Translations under genes and position numbers: made by a program
Shown: positions 54,022 through 63,051 of the stretch, one piece after another
How the letters are laid out: every line of letters starts with the position of its first letter
Numbering within the stretch: position 1 is the first letter of the stretch
The notes under the pieces: generated by a model
Seen by the model: only the letters and a program-made list of their open reading frames with translations
Database searches by the model: none
What the model was told of the DNA's origin: nothing
DNA from: Desulfocurvus sp.
GTDB taxonomy: Bacteria > Desulfobacterota > Desulfovibrionia > Desulfovibrionales > Desulfovibrionaceae
Length of the DNA stretch: 64,000 nt
Reading direction: 5' to 3'
Assembly (NCBI GenBank): GCA_020692325.1
Contig: JAIMKR010000003.1
Coordinates: 218,230-282,229, forward strand

Positions 54022-56550
54022 CTATTCGTCGCGCATGGTGGCGGCCAGATTGGCGATCTCCTCACGAATGACCTTGGCGGCCTCGCGGGGGACGGAGCGG
54101 GCGATCTCCGCCGTGATCTCGCGGTCCTGCTGGCCCTGACGGTTCTCGATCTGCGTGAGACGCGCGCCCACGCCGCGCACGGTCATCTCGGCGCTCTCCA
54201 CACGTGGGGTCAGCGAGTCCACACGGTCCGTGGCGGCCTGCGCCCTGTCCAGGGCGGCCAGCGCCTTGTCCACCGCGCCAAGGGCCTTGTCCATGGCGGC
54301 CTGGGACTTGTCGGCCGAGGCCTGGGTGGCCAAAGCCAGCTCCTGCCGCACGGACTCGTTCTGAGCGGTCAGGCTTTCCTCCATGTGGCCGCGCAGGGCG
54401 GACAACTCGCCGCGCAGACGCTCGGCCTCGGCCTCGGACGCGCGCAGGCGCTCCTGAATCTCGGCCAGCGTCGTTTCACGCTCGGCCAGCTTGCCCTCCA
54501 GACGCACAACGGCCACGCTGTTGCCGGTAAGCTGGGTGGCGAGCAACTCCAGACGCTCGCGCAGTTCGCCGAACTCCTCGATGGAGACGGCCGGCTTCGC
54601 GGGCTCGGTCTCCTTCGGCGTCTCGGCCAATTCGGTCTGTTCGGCCTGTTCAGTCAATTCAATGGGCTCGGCCTCCGTGGTGGCGGCGGGAGCCGTCATC
54701 GCCGCGAACGCGCCGGTGGCGAGGGCTCCGGCCACGGCCCCGGCCAAGGCGGCGTCAGCCAACCGCGGGGCTGGCCCGGACACGGGTTCCTGGGCGGACA
54801 CGGGTTCGGAGACAGGCTCCACGGAAGGTTCGGCGGGGACGGCGACGTTGTCCCCGGCGTCGAAGGATTCGAGAAGGTCAGGCATGTCCGGGGCCTCGAC
54901 CACGGGCTCGGATTCAGAGGCCAGCAGCGGTTCGCTTCCCATGGCCGATTCGGCGAGGGCCGGTTCGGGCTCTATTGTGGGCACAGCCTCGGCCACGGAT
55001 TCGGGTTCAGCCATGGATGCGACGTCGAACCCGGATTCGGCAACCGGTCTTGCTTCGGGTTCTGGCGCGGCGGCCAAAGATTCAACGGCCACGGAAGGTT
55101 CGGCCACAGGTTCGGGCGCAGGCTCAGCCTCGGCCACAAGCTCAGGCTCAGCCTTGGGCTCAGACGTAGGCTCAACCTCGACCACAGCCTCCGGCGCAGG
55201 TTCCGCCTCGGGAATCTGATCGAGCAGGGCCTGGGCGTCCAGGGCTGTTTCACCCTGCGGCTCCCCGCCGGCAGCGGGCTCGATGCCCTCCATGAGGCCG
55301 CCCATGTCCAGATCCCCACCAAGCAACCGGTCCACGGCGTCCTCGGTGACGGGGGGCGCGGGCGCGGCGTCGTCCAGGGAAAGATTCAGCTCACCGCCCA
55401 TGTCGGCCTGCTCCTGCTCGGCCACCAAGTCGCGGCCGGGTTCGGGCTCGGAGAAATCGGGCAGCGTGAGATCCAGGATGTCCTCGGCGGCGGCCGACGT
55501 CGCGGCAGGCTGCGTCTCAGGCGCGGCGGCCTGTGGCTCCTCCAGCAGATCGGCGAGGCTGAGGTCCAGCGGCTCCTCGTCCGCGTCCTGAGACGGCGCG
55601 GGCGAAACAGCCTCGGGCGTCGGCGCGGCGGAAGCGGGAGACGCCGGCGCGGCGGAAACGTCCAAGTCCTCAAGCAGTCCGCCGAAGTCCACGGAATCGT
55701 GCGGGACGGAAGCGGCGACGGGCTCAGGCTCGGCAGCGGCCTGCGGTTCCTCCAGCAGATCGTCGAGACCGAGGTCCAACGGCTCCTCGTCCGCGTCCTG
55801 AGACGGCGCGGGCGAAACAGCCTCGGGCGTCGGCGCGGCGGAAGCGGGAGACGCCGGCGCGGCGGAAACGTCCAAGTCCTCAAGCAGTCCGCCGAAGTCC
55901 ACGGAATCGTGCGGGACGGAAGCGGCGACGGGCTCAGGCTCGGCAGCGGCCTGCGGTTCCTCCAGCAGATCGTCGAGACCGAGGTCCAACGGCTCCTCGT
56001 CCGCGTCCTGAGACGGCGCGGGCGAAACAGCCTCGGGCGTCGGCGCGGCGGAAGCGGGAGACGCCGGCGCGGCGGAGGCTGCCGGAGCGGCCTTGGTCTC
56101 GCCAAAGCCGGAAATGATCTCGTCCAGACCGGAAAGATCAATGGCGCCGTCGTCCGTGCCGCCGCCCTCTGGCGGAGCGAGGTCAAGTTCGCCCCCGGTG
56201 TCGAACGCACCGAGATCGAGGATGTCCTCGTCGGCGGCACCAGTGGAATCGGCCATGGCGTCGTCGGACGTGACGGTAGGCACGGCCGAAGCGGTCGCGG
56301 CGGGCTCCGTGACGAGATCGTCGAGCTGAAGAACGTCTTCTTCCGGCGCGTCCTGTCCGGCCTCGGGAGCGGCCTTCGGCGGAGTCGAGGCAGGCTTCTC
56401 GTCGGAGGAGGCGAGTTCTTCCTCGAACAACGCCTCCAGCTCCTTTTCGAAGTCGCTCTCGGAGGCGTCGGCCTTTTTGCCCTCGTCGGACTTCAAGTCC
56501 AGGGCGTCGAGGTCCAGGGCGTCATCGTGAGAAGGGGGAGTCGGCGGCAT
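54022..56550 (-). CDS. Large acidic Ala/Pro/Glu-rich protein with tandem repeats and coiled coil
   Basis: I do not recognise this 842-aa protein. The first 180 or so residues are acidic (ALDLDALDLKSDEGKK). Then comes a repeat block in which a unit of 70 residues (with PLDLGLDDLLEEPQ and VDFGGLLEDLDVS) occurs 2.4 times without change, plus a degenerate copy. A long Glu/Pro/Ala-rich stretch follows, with Glu-Pro dipeptides, then a short hydrophobic segment (ALAGAVAGALATGAFAA) and, in the last 190 residues, a coiled coil (LRERLELLATQLTG to QENRQ-like heptads). The layout recalls FimV- or polar-hub-type scaffolds, but I see no LysM domain, so this is only an analogy. The long open frame on the other strand is an artefact of the biased codons. 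Confidence 0.75.
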   Translation of the reverse strand: MPPTPPSHDDALDLDALDLKSDEGKKADASESDFEKELEALFEEELASSDEKPASTPPKAAPEAGQDAPEEDVLQLDDLVTEPAATASAVPTVTSDDAMADSTGAADEDILDLGAFDTGGELDLAPPEGGGTDDGAIDLSGLDEIISGFGETKAAPAASAAPASPASAAPTPEAVSPAPSQDADEEPLDLGLDDLLEEPQAAAEPEPVAASVPHDSVDFGGLLEDLDVSAAPASPASAAPTPEAVSPAPSQDADEEPLDLGLDDLLEEPQAAAEPEPVAASVPHDSVDFGGLLEDLDVSAAPASPASAAPTPEAVSPAPSQDADEEPLDLSLADLLEEPQAAAPETQPAATSAAAEDILDLTLPDFSEPEPGRDLVAEQEQADMGGELNLSLDDAAPAPPVTEDAVDRLLGGDLDMGGLMEGIEPAAGGEPQGETALDAQALLDQIPEAEPAPEAVVEVEPTSEPKAEPELVAEAEPAPEPVAEPSVAVESLAAAPEPEARPVAESGFDVASMAEPESVAEAVPTIEPEPALAESAMGSEPLLASESEPVVEAPDMPDLLESFDAGDNVAVPAEPSVEPVSEPVSAQEPVSGPAPRLADAALAGAVAGALATGAFAAMTAPAATTEAEPIELTEQAEQTELAETPKETEPAKPAVSIEEFGELRERLELLATQLTGNSVAVVRLEGKLAERETTLAEIQERLRASEAEAERLRGELSALRGHMEESLTAQNESVRQELALATQASADKSQAAMDKALGAVDKALAALDRAQAATDRVDSLTPRVESAEMTVRGVGARLTQIENRQGQQDREITAEIARSVPREAAKVIREEIANLAATMRDE
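55571..56076. repeat. Perfect 210-bp tandem repeat, 2.4 copies
   Basis: Bases 55571-55780 and 55781-55990 are identical over 210 bases, and the next 86 bases (55991-56076) repeat the beginning of the unit again. A weaker ancestral copy lies just before 55571. The unit is 70 codons long, so copy number can change without breaking the frame. Exact identity at the DNA level points to recent duplication. Confidence 0.93.
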
Positions 56551-56573
56551 TGTCTTCTCCTCCAGGAGGAAAA

Positions 56574-56611
56574 GTTAAAAAGGGGGAAGCCGCTTGCGCA
56601 GCTCCCCCCTT
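56574..56611 (-). terminator. Terminator of the cytochrome c3 gene
   Basis: AAGGGGGAAGC (56580-56590) and GCTCCCCCCTT (56601-56611) pair with one mismatch, and on the minus strand a T-rich stretch follows. It lies 20 bases after the cytochrome stop and just upstream of the acidic protein gene. Confidence 0.75.
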
Positions 56612-56631
56612 CGTGAGCTAAAGACCTGCGA

Positions 56632-57015
56632 CTAGGCGTGGCACTTGTTGCAGGCGGTAGGAGCCTTGGGATTGGCGGCCTTCTTGTGGCAACCGACGCA
56701 AGACTTCGGATTGTTGCTGTGGAAAGCGGCGTAGTAGGACTTGGCGCCGGTCTTGGCGGTCATGTCCTCATGGCAACCCTTGCTGTCGCACTTGGCGTAC
56801 TCGTTGCTGCCGACCTTGTGATGGTGGCACTCGGCGCACTTGGCGGCCGCATGGGACTTGTGGCTGAACTTCGCCGGCTTCTTGGTGGCCTTACCAGCGC
56901 TGGGCTGCATGGTGATCGTGCCAGCAGGCGCGGCCTTGCCACCAGCGTACAGGGGCATCGCCAGGGCGAAAGCCAGAGCGGCGACGATCATACTCATGAA
57001 AAGAGAACGTTTCAT
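56632..57015 (-). CDS. Tetraheme cytochrome c3
   Basis: This 127-aa periplasmic electron carrier links hydrogenases and formate dehydrogenases to membrane redox complexes in sulfate reducers. A signal peptide (MKRSLFMSMIVAALAFALAM, cut near LYAGG) precedes a mature part of about 104 aa with four haem sites: CAECH, CDSKGCH (the typical CX4CH), CVGCH and CNKCH. Axial His residues are seen in KFSHKSHAAAKC and ECHHHK. GGAGG-like bases precede the ATG. It is a strong marker of a Desulfovibrio-like host. Confidence 0.95.
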   Translation of the reverse strand: MKRSLFMSMIVAALAFALAMPLYAGGKAAPAGTITMQPSAGKATKKPAKFSHKSHAAAKCAECHHHKVGSNEYAKCDSKGCHEDMTAKTGAKSYYAAFHSNNPKSCVGCHKKAANPKAPTACNKCHA

Positions 57016-57185
57016 GCTCCTCAATCCTCCTTCTTCACGTACGTGAGAACTCCACATCTTCCTCTAGCCTGTACAGAAACACTCCCCCGTGTACCCGAAG
57101 GAGCGCTCCGAGACGAACAGTGACCCAGATACCCCCAAACCGCGCGTTCTGGCAAGGGAGGCCGCGCACTTTTCCGGGATTTTTT

Positions 57186-57968
57186 TCACGATCCCTGCGA
57201 GGTTCCGCCCCATTCCATTGCGTATTTTCCGGCATAGCCGCGAGGGGTGAGCAGACGTCCGCCGGTCAGCCGCGTGGACGAGGCTCCCACCACAAGAATG
57301 CTCTGCATATCGGCAAGTTCCGGGTCGAATGTCTCCAATGTGGCCACGACGACCTCCTGACCGGGCCGGAAGGCGCATTTGACCATTCCGACGGGCGTCG
57401 TCCCCATTCGGAATTCGCCCAGGGCCTCCAGGGCGCGCGGCAGGTGGTTGGTCCGCCGGCTGGAGCGCGGATTGTACAGCACCACGACGAAATCCGCCGC
57501 CGCTGCCGCGATGAGCCGCCGCTCGATGAGGTCCCACGGGGTGAGCAGGTCGGACAGGCTCACCACCGCGAAGTCGTGCATGAGCGGCGCGCCGAGCAGG
57601 GCTGCCGCCGCGCACAGGGCGGGAATGCCCGGCACCACGGTCAGCTCCAGCTCGTCGAGCAGCCCGCGCGACTCCATGAGCTCCAGAACCAGCCCGGACA
57701 TGGCGTACACGCCGGGGTCGCCGCTGCACACCATCGCCGTCTCCACGCCCGAGAGCGCCAGATCGATGGCCGCGCCGCAGCGCTCTATCTCGCCCATCAT
57801 GCCCGTGGACACGACCTTCTTCCCATCCAGAAGCTCCGGCTCCACCAGGGTGATGTAGCCCTTGTACCCCACCACGGCACCGGCTCGCAGCAGGGCCTGC
57901 CGGGCCATGGGCGGCAAGAGCGAGGAATCCCCCGGCCCGAGGCCGACGACGGTGATGCGTTTGTCCAC
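57186..57968 (-). CDS. cobJ: Precorrin-3B C17-methyltransferase
   Basis: This 260-aa SAM enzyme adds the C-17 methyl group with ring contraction in corrin synthesis. Marks are ITVVGLGPGDSSLLPPMA, VVGYKGYITLVEP, VCSGDPGVYAM, VVPGIPALCAAAALLGAPL and VVLYNPRSSRRTNHL. I chose the GTG at 57968 because GGGGAGA lies four bases before it; the frame continues upstream within cbiG. It is the last gene of the corrin operon, 22 bases after cbiG. Confidence 0.93.
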   Translation of the reverse strand: MDKRITVVGLGPGDSSLLPPMARQALLRAGAVVGYKGYITLVEPELLDGKKVVSTGMMGEIERCGAAIDLALSGVETAMVCSGDPGVYAMSGLVLELMESRGLLDELELTVVPGIPALCAAAALLGAPLMHDFAVVSLSDLLTPWDLIERRLIAAAAADFVVVLYNPRSSRRTNHLPRALEALGEFRMGTTPVGMVKCAFRPGQEVVVATLETFDPELADMQSILVVGASSTRLTGGRLLTPRGYAGKYAMEWGGTSQGS

Positions 57969-57990
57969 GATGTCTCCCCTTTTCCGTCCG

Positions 57991-59025
57991 TCAGGCCAGG
58001 CGCAGGGCCACGGCGCAGGTGACGCGGCTGGTCTTGGTCTTGCCCACCAGCTGGGCTTCCGCACCGGAAAGCAGCAAGGCCGCGGCCTCGCACACGCTTC
58101 CACAGCCGATCCGGCGGCGGACCGTCTCGGACTGCCCGGCGGACGCGACATCCGCCAGAGTCCGCGCGTCGTAGAATACATTTTCCGGGCCAAGGGCGGC
58201 CATGGCCTCACAAATGCCCGGATCATCACGCTTTATATCCACTGTGCCCACGGCGGCGACGCTTTGCTCCGCCAGCCCCGCGTGCGCAAGAACAGCGCGA
58301 GCGTGCGCAAGAATTTCCCGCGCGGGCACGCCCTTGCGGCAGCCCAGCCCCACGCACAGACAGCGCGGATAGACCCGGAACGTGGCCGGGAACTCCCCGC
58401 CCGTGCGCCAGTGGCACCACACGCCCGGCGCGGCCGGATCCCAATCCTCAGGGCGCGTCGCGACGAACAGCCCGCCCGCATCCTCTCCGCCGAGCAGCCG
58501 GCCCTCGGGGTCGAACACCTGCACGCCCCTGCCCTCGAGCAGCGCTGCGGAAACGGCCTTGACCGCGCGGGGATTGGCCACGGCCATACCCTTGCGCGCG
58601 GCCAGTTCGTCCACGCCGGGCAGGCCGGACACGTCCGTGCCGGTGGTGACGACGGGCAGCGCGCCCGTGAGCCGGGCCAGTTCGCGCGCCAGCTCGTTGG
58701 CCCCGCCAGCGTGGCCGGAGACGAGGCTCACGGCGAAACGCGCGGCCAGATCCAGCACGGCCACGGCCGGATCGCACGTCTTGTCCAGCAAGTGCGGGGC
58801 CACGGTTCGCACGGCGATGCCCACGGCCCCGAGGAAAACGTGGCGCGCGTAGCGATGAAACGTCGCGGTCATGTGCGCCGCGAGGTCGTCGAAGCCGGCC
58901 ACGCCATCGCGGCCCGCCGCCAAACGCGCGGGCGCAAACACGTCGGCATCAAGCGACGGCGCGAGTTCGCGGGCGAGATCAAGCCCCCGGGCGGAAAAGA
59001 CATGCAGCGCGGTCCGGCGCATCAT
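57991..59025 (-). CDS. cbiG: Cobalt-precorrin-5A hydrolase
   Basis: This 344-aa protein opens the lactone of cobalt-precorrin-5A in the anaerobic route. It shows VFLGAVGIAVRTVAPHL, DPAVAVLD, VSLVSGHAGGANELA and, in the C-terminal part, CVGLGCRKGVP and TVDIKRDDPGI. It indicates the early-cobalt (anaerobic) pathway, as expected for a strict anaerobe. Two ATGs in a row start the gene. It follows cobL by 31 bases. Confidence 0.92.
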   Translation of the reverse strand: MMRRTALHVFSARGLDLARELAPSLDADVFAPARLAAGRDGVAGFDDLAAHMTATFHRYARHVFLGAVGIAVRTVAPHLLDKTCDPAVAVLDLAARFAVSLVSGHAGGANELARELARLTGALPVVTTGTDVSGLPGVDELAARKGMAVANPRAVKAVSAALLEGRGVQVFDPEGRLLGGEDAGGLFVATRPEDWDPAAPGVWCHWRTGGEFPATFRVYPRCLCVGLGCRKGVPAREILAHARAVLAHAGLAEQSVAAVGTVDIKRDDPGICEAMAALGPENVFYDARTLADVASAGQSETVRRRIGCGSVCEAAALLLSGAEAQLVGKTKTSRVTCAVALRLA

Positions 59026-59056
59026 CGCGTTCCCCGGCGCGTTTCCATCGGGTGCA

Positions 59057-60301
59057 TCACTGCGCGGGCGCGGGCTTGTCGGCCCAGACGATGAACACGG
59101 GGTTCTGCGCGCGCAGACGGAAGTCCCCGGCGAGCCGGTCGGCCTGGCTCGCCTGCAACTGGGTGACGCCGAAATTCCAGTTGCGGGTCTGGAAGTAGTC
59201 CTTCACGCGCATGAGCGTGTCGAGCAGAATGGCGTGCGCGACGACGCGGCCGCCGGGTTTGATCCGGTGGCAGGCCACGGCGAGGTTGCGGGTGTCGCGC
59301 CCCAGGCCCCCGCCGATGAATACGCGGTCCGGGTCGGGCAGCTTGGCCAGGGAATCGGGCATTTCGCCCTGCACGGTCTCCACCAGCCAGGCCCCGATGC
59401 GCCGTACGTTCTCGCGGATCATGGCCGCGCGCCGTGGTTCGCGCTCGATGGCGAAGACGCGGCCCTCGGCCGCCAGATGCGAGGCCTCGATGGCCACGGA
59501 GCCGCAGCCGGCCCCCATGTCCCAGACCACGCTGTCCGGCATGACGCCGAGCATGGCCAGCCCGGCCGCCCGCACGGAAAGTTTGGTGATGAGCCCCTTC
59601 TCGTGGAAGTAGTAGTGGTCGGGGATGCCGAGCATAAGGGGGATCTCGGGCGGGGCGGTGCGCTCCACCATCACCAGGTTGAGATCGGAAAACGGCAGGT
59701 CCCAGGCCTCCTCCATGCGCATGCGCCGGGCGGTCTCGCCGGGACCACCCAGATTCTCCAGCACGATGAGCTGGGCGTCCACCACGCCGCGTTCGAGCAG
59801 AGCCTGGGCGATGGTCGCGGGCGTGTTCTCGGGATCGGTAAACACGGCGATGCGCTCGAAACGCGCCAGCGCCGCGAACAGCGGGGTGAAATCCTTACGG
59901 CCGTGCAGCGAGACCACGCGCACGTCGTGCCACGGCAGCCCCATGCGGGCGGCGGCCATCTGCAGGGTGCACAGGTTGGGATGCACCACTACTGCCTCCG
60001 CGCCGAGCGCCTCGATGAGCCGCTTGCCCAGGCCGAAGAACAGCGGATCGCCATCGGCCAGCACCACAACAAACCGGCCCGCGGCGCGCTCGCGGCCGAT
60101 CTCCTCCAGGATGGGACCGAGGGGGCCGGCCACGGCGATGGAGCGCTCCGGCCGGCAAACGCGCGGGGCGGCGTCCAGCAGCCGGCGGCCGGCCACCAGC
60201 ACCTGGGCGCGGGCGAGCACATCCTCCGCGCCGGCCGGCGGCGTGAGCGCCCCGGGACGCAGCCCCACCACATGAACGGGGTTGTTGGTCTTGTCGAACA
60301 T
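59057..60301 (-). CDS. cobL: Precorrin-6Y C5,15-methyltransferase (CbiE-CbiT fusion)
   Basis: This 414-aa protein fuses two methyltransferases. The N-terminal CbiE part (to about residue 210) has VHVVGLRPGAL, VLADGDPLFFGLGKRL and VSLHGRKDFTPLF. The C-terminal CbiT part has VVWDMGAGCGSVAIEAS, the SAM-binding motif, and VFIGGGLGRDTRNL. It methylates C-5 and C-15 and decarboxylates the C-12 side chain. It lies 9 bases after cbiD and 31 before cbiG. Confidence 0.94.
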   Translation of the reverse strand: MFDKTNNPVHVVGLRPGALTPPAGAEDVLARAQVLVAGRRLLDAAPRVCRPERSIAVAGPLGPILEEIGRERAAGRFVVVLADGDPLFFGLGKRLIEALGAEAVVVHPNLCTLQMAAARMGLPWHDVRVVSLHGRKDFTPLFAALARFERIAVFTDPENTPATIAQALLERGVVDAQLIVLENLGGPGETARRMRMEEAWDLPFSDLNLVMVERTAPPEIPLMLGIPDHYYFHEKGLITKLSVRAAGLAMLGVMPDSVVWDMGAGCGSVAIEASHLAAEGRVFAIEREPRRAAMIRENVRRIGAWLVETVQGEMPDSLAKLPDPDRVFIGGGLGRDTRNLAVACHRIKPGGRVVAHAILLDTLMRVKDYFQTRNWNFGVTQLQASQADRLAGDFRLRAQNPVFIVWADKPAPAQ

Positions 60302-60310
60302 CCGTCCCCT

Positions 60311-61489
60311 TTATCGCGAACTCGGGCCGGGGTGAAGGGGGCAGACCGGTGCGAAAAACGCCGGATCGATCCCATCGGCGAAAAGCGTTTCGCCCCCGGG
60401 GCCGAAGACAACGTAGCGCACGTCCACATCGCGCCCGGCCTCCCGCGCGTAGCCCCGCGCCGACTCCCGGGCGCGGTCCGCCAGCAGGGCGCACAGACGC
60501 GCGGCGACATCCGCCGGCAGCAGGGCCAGGGCCTGGGCCGCCGTGTTGGCCGCGGCCACCGCCGCCGCGCGGGGTTCGTCCGCCCCGGCCTCGCGGGTGT
60601 GGGCGGCCAGCAGGGCGAGGTCCAGCGCGGCTCCGTGAGCGTGGGTGTTGGCCACCCCCTGCCCCTGTTTGGCCAGCTTGCCGAAGAACACCGTCCAGAC
60701 CACACCCTCGAAGCCCTTGGCTGCGGCGTCGCGCATGGCGTCAGCGAAGAAGTCCGCCGCCTGGACCAGACAGACGTCCGGCACGAATGGATGCGCCTCC
60801 TGAAGCAGACGCTCGCTGCGCCGGCCGGTGGAGAGCACGGCCCAGCGGTGTCCGGCGGCGCGGGCCACGTCGAGCCCCCGGCGCACGCATTCGGCCCAGG
60901 CCTCGTGACTGTACGGCCGCACCACGCCGCCCGTGCCGAGGATGGAGATGCCGCCCTCGATGCCCAGACGCGGGTTGAGCGTGCGCCGGGCGATGGTCTC
61001 GCCCTCCGGGACCTCGATGCGCACCAGGACCACGCCGGTGAAGCCCTCGGGCAGGACCTCCAGCACGGCCGCGCGGATTTGCGCCTCGGGCCCGGGATTG
61101 ATGGCGGGTTTGCCCACGGCCACGGGCAGACCGGGAAGCGTGACCACGCCCACGCCGCGCCCGCCGCCGATGAGCACGTGCGGTCCCACGCCGGAGAACG
61201 CCGGGTCCAGCGTCACCAACGCCTCGACGCGCGCGCCGTCGGTGGCGTCGGGATCGTCGCCGCCATCCTTTATGACCGCCGCGCGCACGCTCAGGCCCTC
61301 ATCGGCCGCGTGGGCCACGGGCACGGACAATCGTCCCCGGTGTGGCGGCGGCAGCGGAATGTCCACGACCGCCGGACGCGCGCCGGTCAGGGCGAAAAGG
61401 GTCGCGGCGCGGGCGGCGGCTGCGGCGGCCGACCCGGTGGTGAAGCCCTCGCGCAAGGGCGTGGGGGAATTGTGGGCGCGATCCCTCAT
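60311..61489 (-). CDS. cbiD: Cobalt-precorrin-5B C1-methyltransferase
   Basis: This 392-aa enzyme methylates C-1 of the corrin ring. It begins with LREGFTTGSAAAAAARAA and shows VIKDGGDDPDATDG, GVVTLPGLPVAVGKPAINP, GIEGGISILGTGGVVRPYS and KQGQGVANTHAHGAALDL. These are the hallmarks of CbiD. The ATG at 61489 overlaps the stop of the upstream SDR gene as ATGA, so that gene is in the same operon. Confidence 0.95.
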   Translation of the reverse strand: MRDRAHNSPTPLREGFTTGSAAAAAARAATLFALTGARPAVVDIPLPPPHRGRLSVPVAHAADEGLSVRAAVIKDGGDDPDATDGARVEALVTLDPAFSGVGPHVLIGGGRGVGVVTLPGLPVAVGKPAINPGPEAQIRAAVLEVLPEGFTGVVLVRIEVPEGETIARRTLNPRLGIEGGISILGTGGVVRPYSHEAWAECVRRGLDVARAAGHRWAVLSTGRRSERLLQEAHPFVPDVCLVQAADFFADAMRDAAAKGFEGVVWTVFFGKLAKQGQGVANTHAHGAALDLALLAAHTREAGADEPRAAAVAAANTAAQALALLPADVAARLCALLADRARESARGYAREAGRDVDVRYVVFGPGGETLFADGIDPAFFAPVCPLHPGPSSR

Positions 61490-63048
61490 GAACGGACTTC
61501 TTTCGACGGCGCCACTGGCGGCAGCCGGTCCGCCAGGACCGGTCCGGCCAGAACGCGGGCGCCCGCCGCGCGGGCCAGATTGCGCAGCATGGCCGGGAAC
61601 AGCAACCCGTGCGCCGGGTACATGCCCCACCAGTAGGCCAGACCGGCCAGGCCACGCGGCCTGAAGCTGGCCAGGGAGGTCAGCCGCGAGCCGGTCCCGT
61701 CTGGTGTCAATCGCAATTCGAGGGTGGCTTCGCCCGGGGCCTTCATCTCGGCCAACAGCAGCAGGCGGCGGTTTGGTTCGGCGTCGAGCACGCGCCAGAA
61801 GTCCAACGCGTCGCCCGGCCCCAACCGCTCGGCGTCGCGCCGTCCGCGCGAAAGGCCGGGGCCGCCCACGAGCTTGTCCGCCAGTCCGCGCACCCACCAC
61901 AGGAAATCGCCCGCGTACCAGCCCGTGCCGCCGCCGATGCGCGCCACGGCCGGCCAGACGGCCTCGGGCGGCGCGTCGAGAATGGCGGCGTAGTCCGCGC
62001 CGAAGAGCCGCCCGCCGGCGTAGGGCGCGTCGCCGGGGCGCGTCCACTCGGCCGGGCAGCCCGCGCGCTCGGTCAAAAACGCCGGGGCGCAGCTTCCGCC
62101 GGCGTCGTGGCAGCAGCTCGCCACCGCGCCCGCGCGCGTCTCGGCGAGCGCCCGCTCCATGGCCTCGCGACAGGAGAGCAGCTGTTGCGGAACGAGGTCG
62201 CGAATGCCCGACTCGCGGCAGACGACCTCGTTTTTCAGCCCCTCGACGAGGGGACGGATGAGGCGCATGGGCACGGGGGTGACGAGGTTGACCCAGTGGG
62301 CGCTCAGGGCCGGGCTGAAAAACGGCGCGGGGATGATGACCGGCGGGCGGATTCCGGCCGCCTCCGCGTAGATACGGAAGAGGTCGGCGTAGGTGGTGAC
62401 GTCCGGTCCGCCGATGTCGAAAGCTCGGCCAGCCGTGGCCGGATTCTCCAGGCAGCCCACGAGATAGCCAAGCACGTTCGATATGGCGATGGGCTGACAG
62501 CGCGTGCGCACCCAGCGTGGGGTCAGCATCACCGGCAGGCGCTCGGTCAGGTGGCGAATGATCTCGAAGCTGGCCCCGCCGGATCCGAGGATCACCGCCG
62601 CGCGCAGAATCGTGGCCGGGACCGGCCCGGCGGCCAGGATGTCGCCCACTTCCGCGCGCGAACGCAGATGTTCGGAAAGATCGGCCGATTCGACATCGCC
62701 CAGACCGCCCAGATAGATGATGCGCGAGACGCCGGCCTCGGCTGCGGCCGCCGCCATGTTGCGCGCGGCCTCGCGGTCGGTGTGGGCGAAGTCCCCGCCC
62801 CGGCCCATGGAATGCACGAGGTAGAACGCCACGGAACAACCGCGCATGGCCTCGACGAGGCTCGCGGGGACCGTCACGTCCGCCCGGACGGCGGAAAGGC
62901 CAGGATGCCCGCCCCATGGCCGCCCGGCGAGCTTGCGCGGATCGCGCGCGGCGGCGCGCACCTCGCGGCCACGCGCAAGCAGAAGCGGCGCGAGCCTGCC
63001 GCCCATGTAGCCGGTGGCCCCGGCTATGAACACCACGCCGGAGGACAT
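61486..63048 (-). CDS. SDR-type NAD(P)-binding protein with C-terminal DUF2867 domain
   Basis: This 520-aa protein has an N-terminal atypical short-chain dehydrogenase domain: VVFIAGATGYMGGRL, then VAFYLVHSMGRG and IIYLGGLGD. The C-terminal 180 residues, from about RLFGADYAAILDAPPEAVW, form a DUF2867 domain with a lipid-binding (SRPBCC-like) look. The pair is found in many bacteria without a proven function. It heads the cbiD-cobL-cbiG-cobJ operon through a four-base overlap, though no corrin role is known for it. Confidence 0.85.
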   Translation of the reverse strand: MSSGVVFIAGATGYMGGRLAPLLLARGREVRAAARDPRKLAGRPWGGHPGLSAVRADVTVPASLVEAMRGCSVAFYLVHSMGRGGDFAHTDREAARNMAAAAAEAGVSRIIYLGGLGDVESADLSEHLRSRAEVGDILAAGPVPATILRAAVILGSGGASFEIIRHLTERLPVMLTPRWVRTRCQPIAISNVLGYLVGCLENPATAGRAFDIGGPDVTTYADLFRIYAEAAGIRPPVIIPAPFFSPALSAHWVNLVTPVPMRLIRPLVEGLKNEVVCRESGIRDLVPQQLLSCREAMERALAETRAGAVASCCHDAGGSCAPAFLTERAGCPAEWTRPGDAPYAGGRLFGADYAAILDAPPEAVWPAVARIGGGTGWYAGDFLWWVRGLADKLVGGPGLSRGRRDAERLGPGDALDFWRVLDAEPNRRLLLLAEMKAPGEATLELRLTPDGTGSRLTSLASFRPRGLAGLAYWWGMYPAHGLLFPAMLRNLARAAGARVLAGPVLADRLPPVAPSKEVRS

Positions 63049-63051
63049 GGG

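Noticed and set aside
55571..56076. Possible CRISPR array
   Set aside because: The repeat unit is 210 bases long, directly adjacent and in a coding frame; there are no unique spacers and no cas genes.
53992..56616. An 874-codon Gly/Arg-rich open frame opposite the acidic protein
   Set aside because: Its composition is the mirror of the biased codons of the acidic protein. The minus-strand frame has a coiled coil and a normal start, while this one has nothing recognisable.
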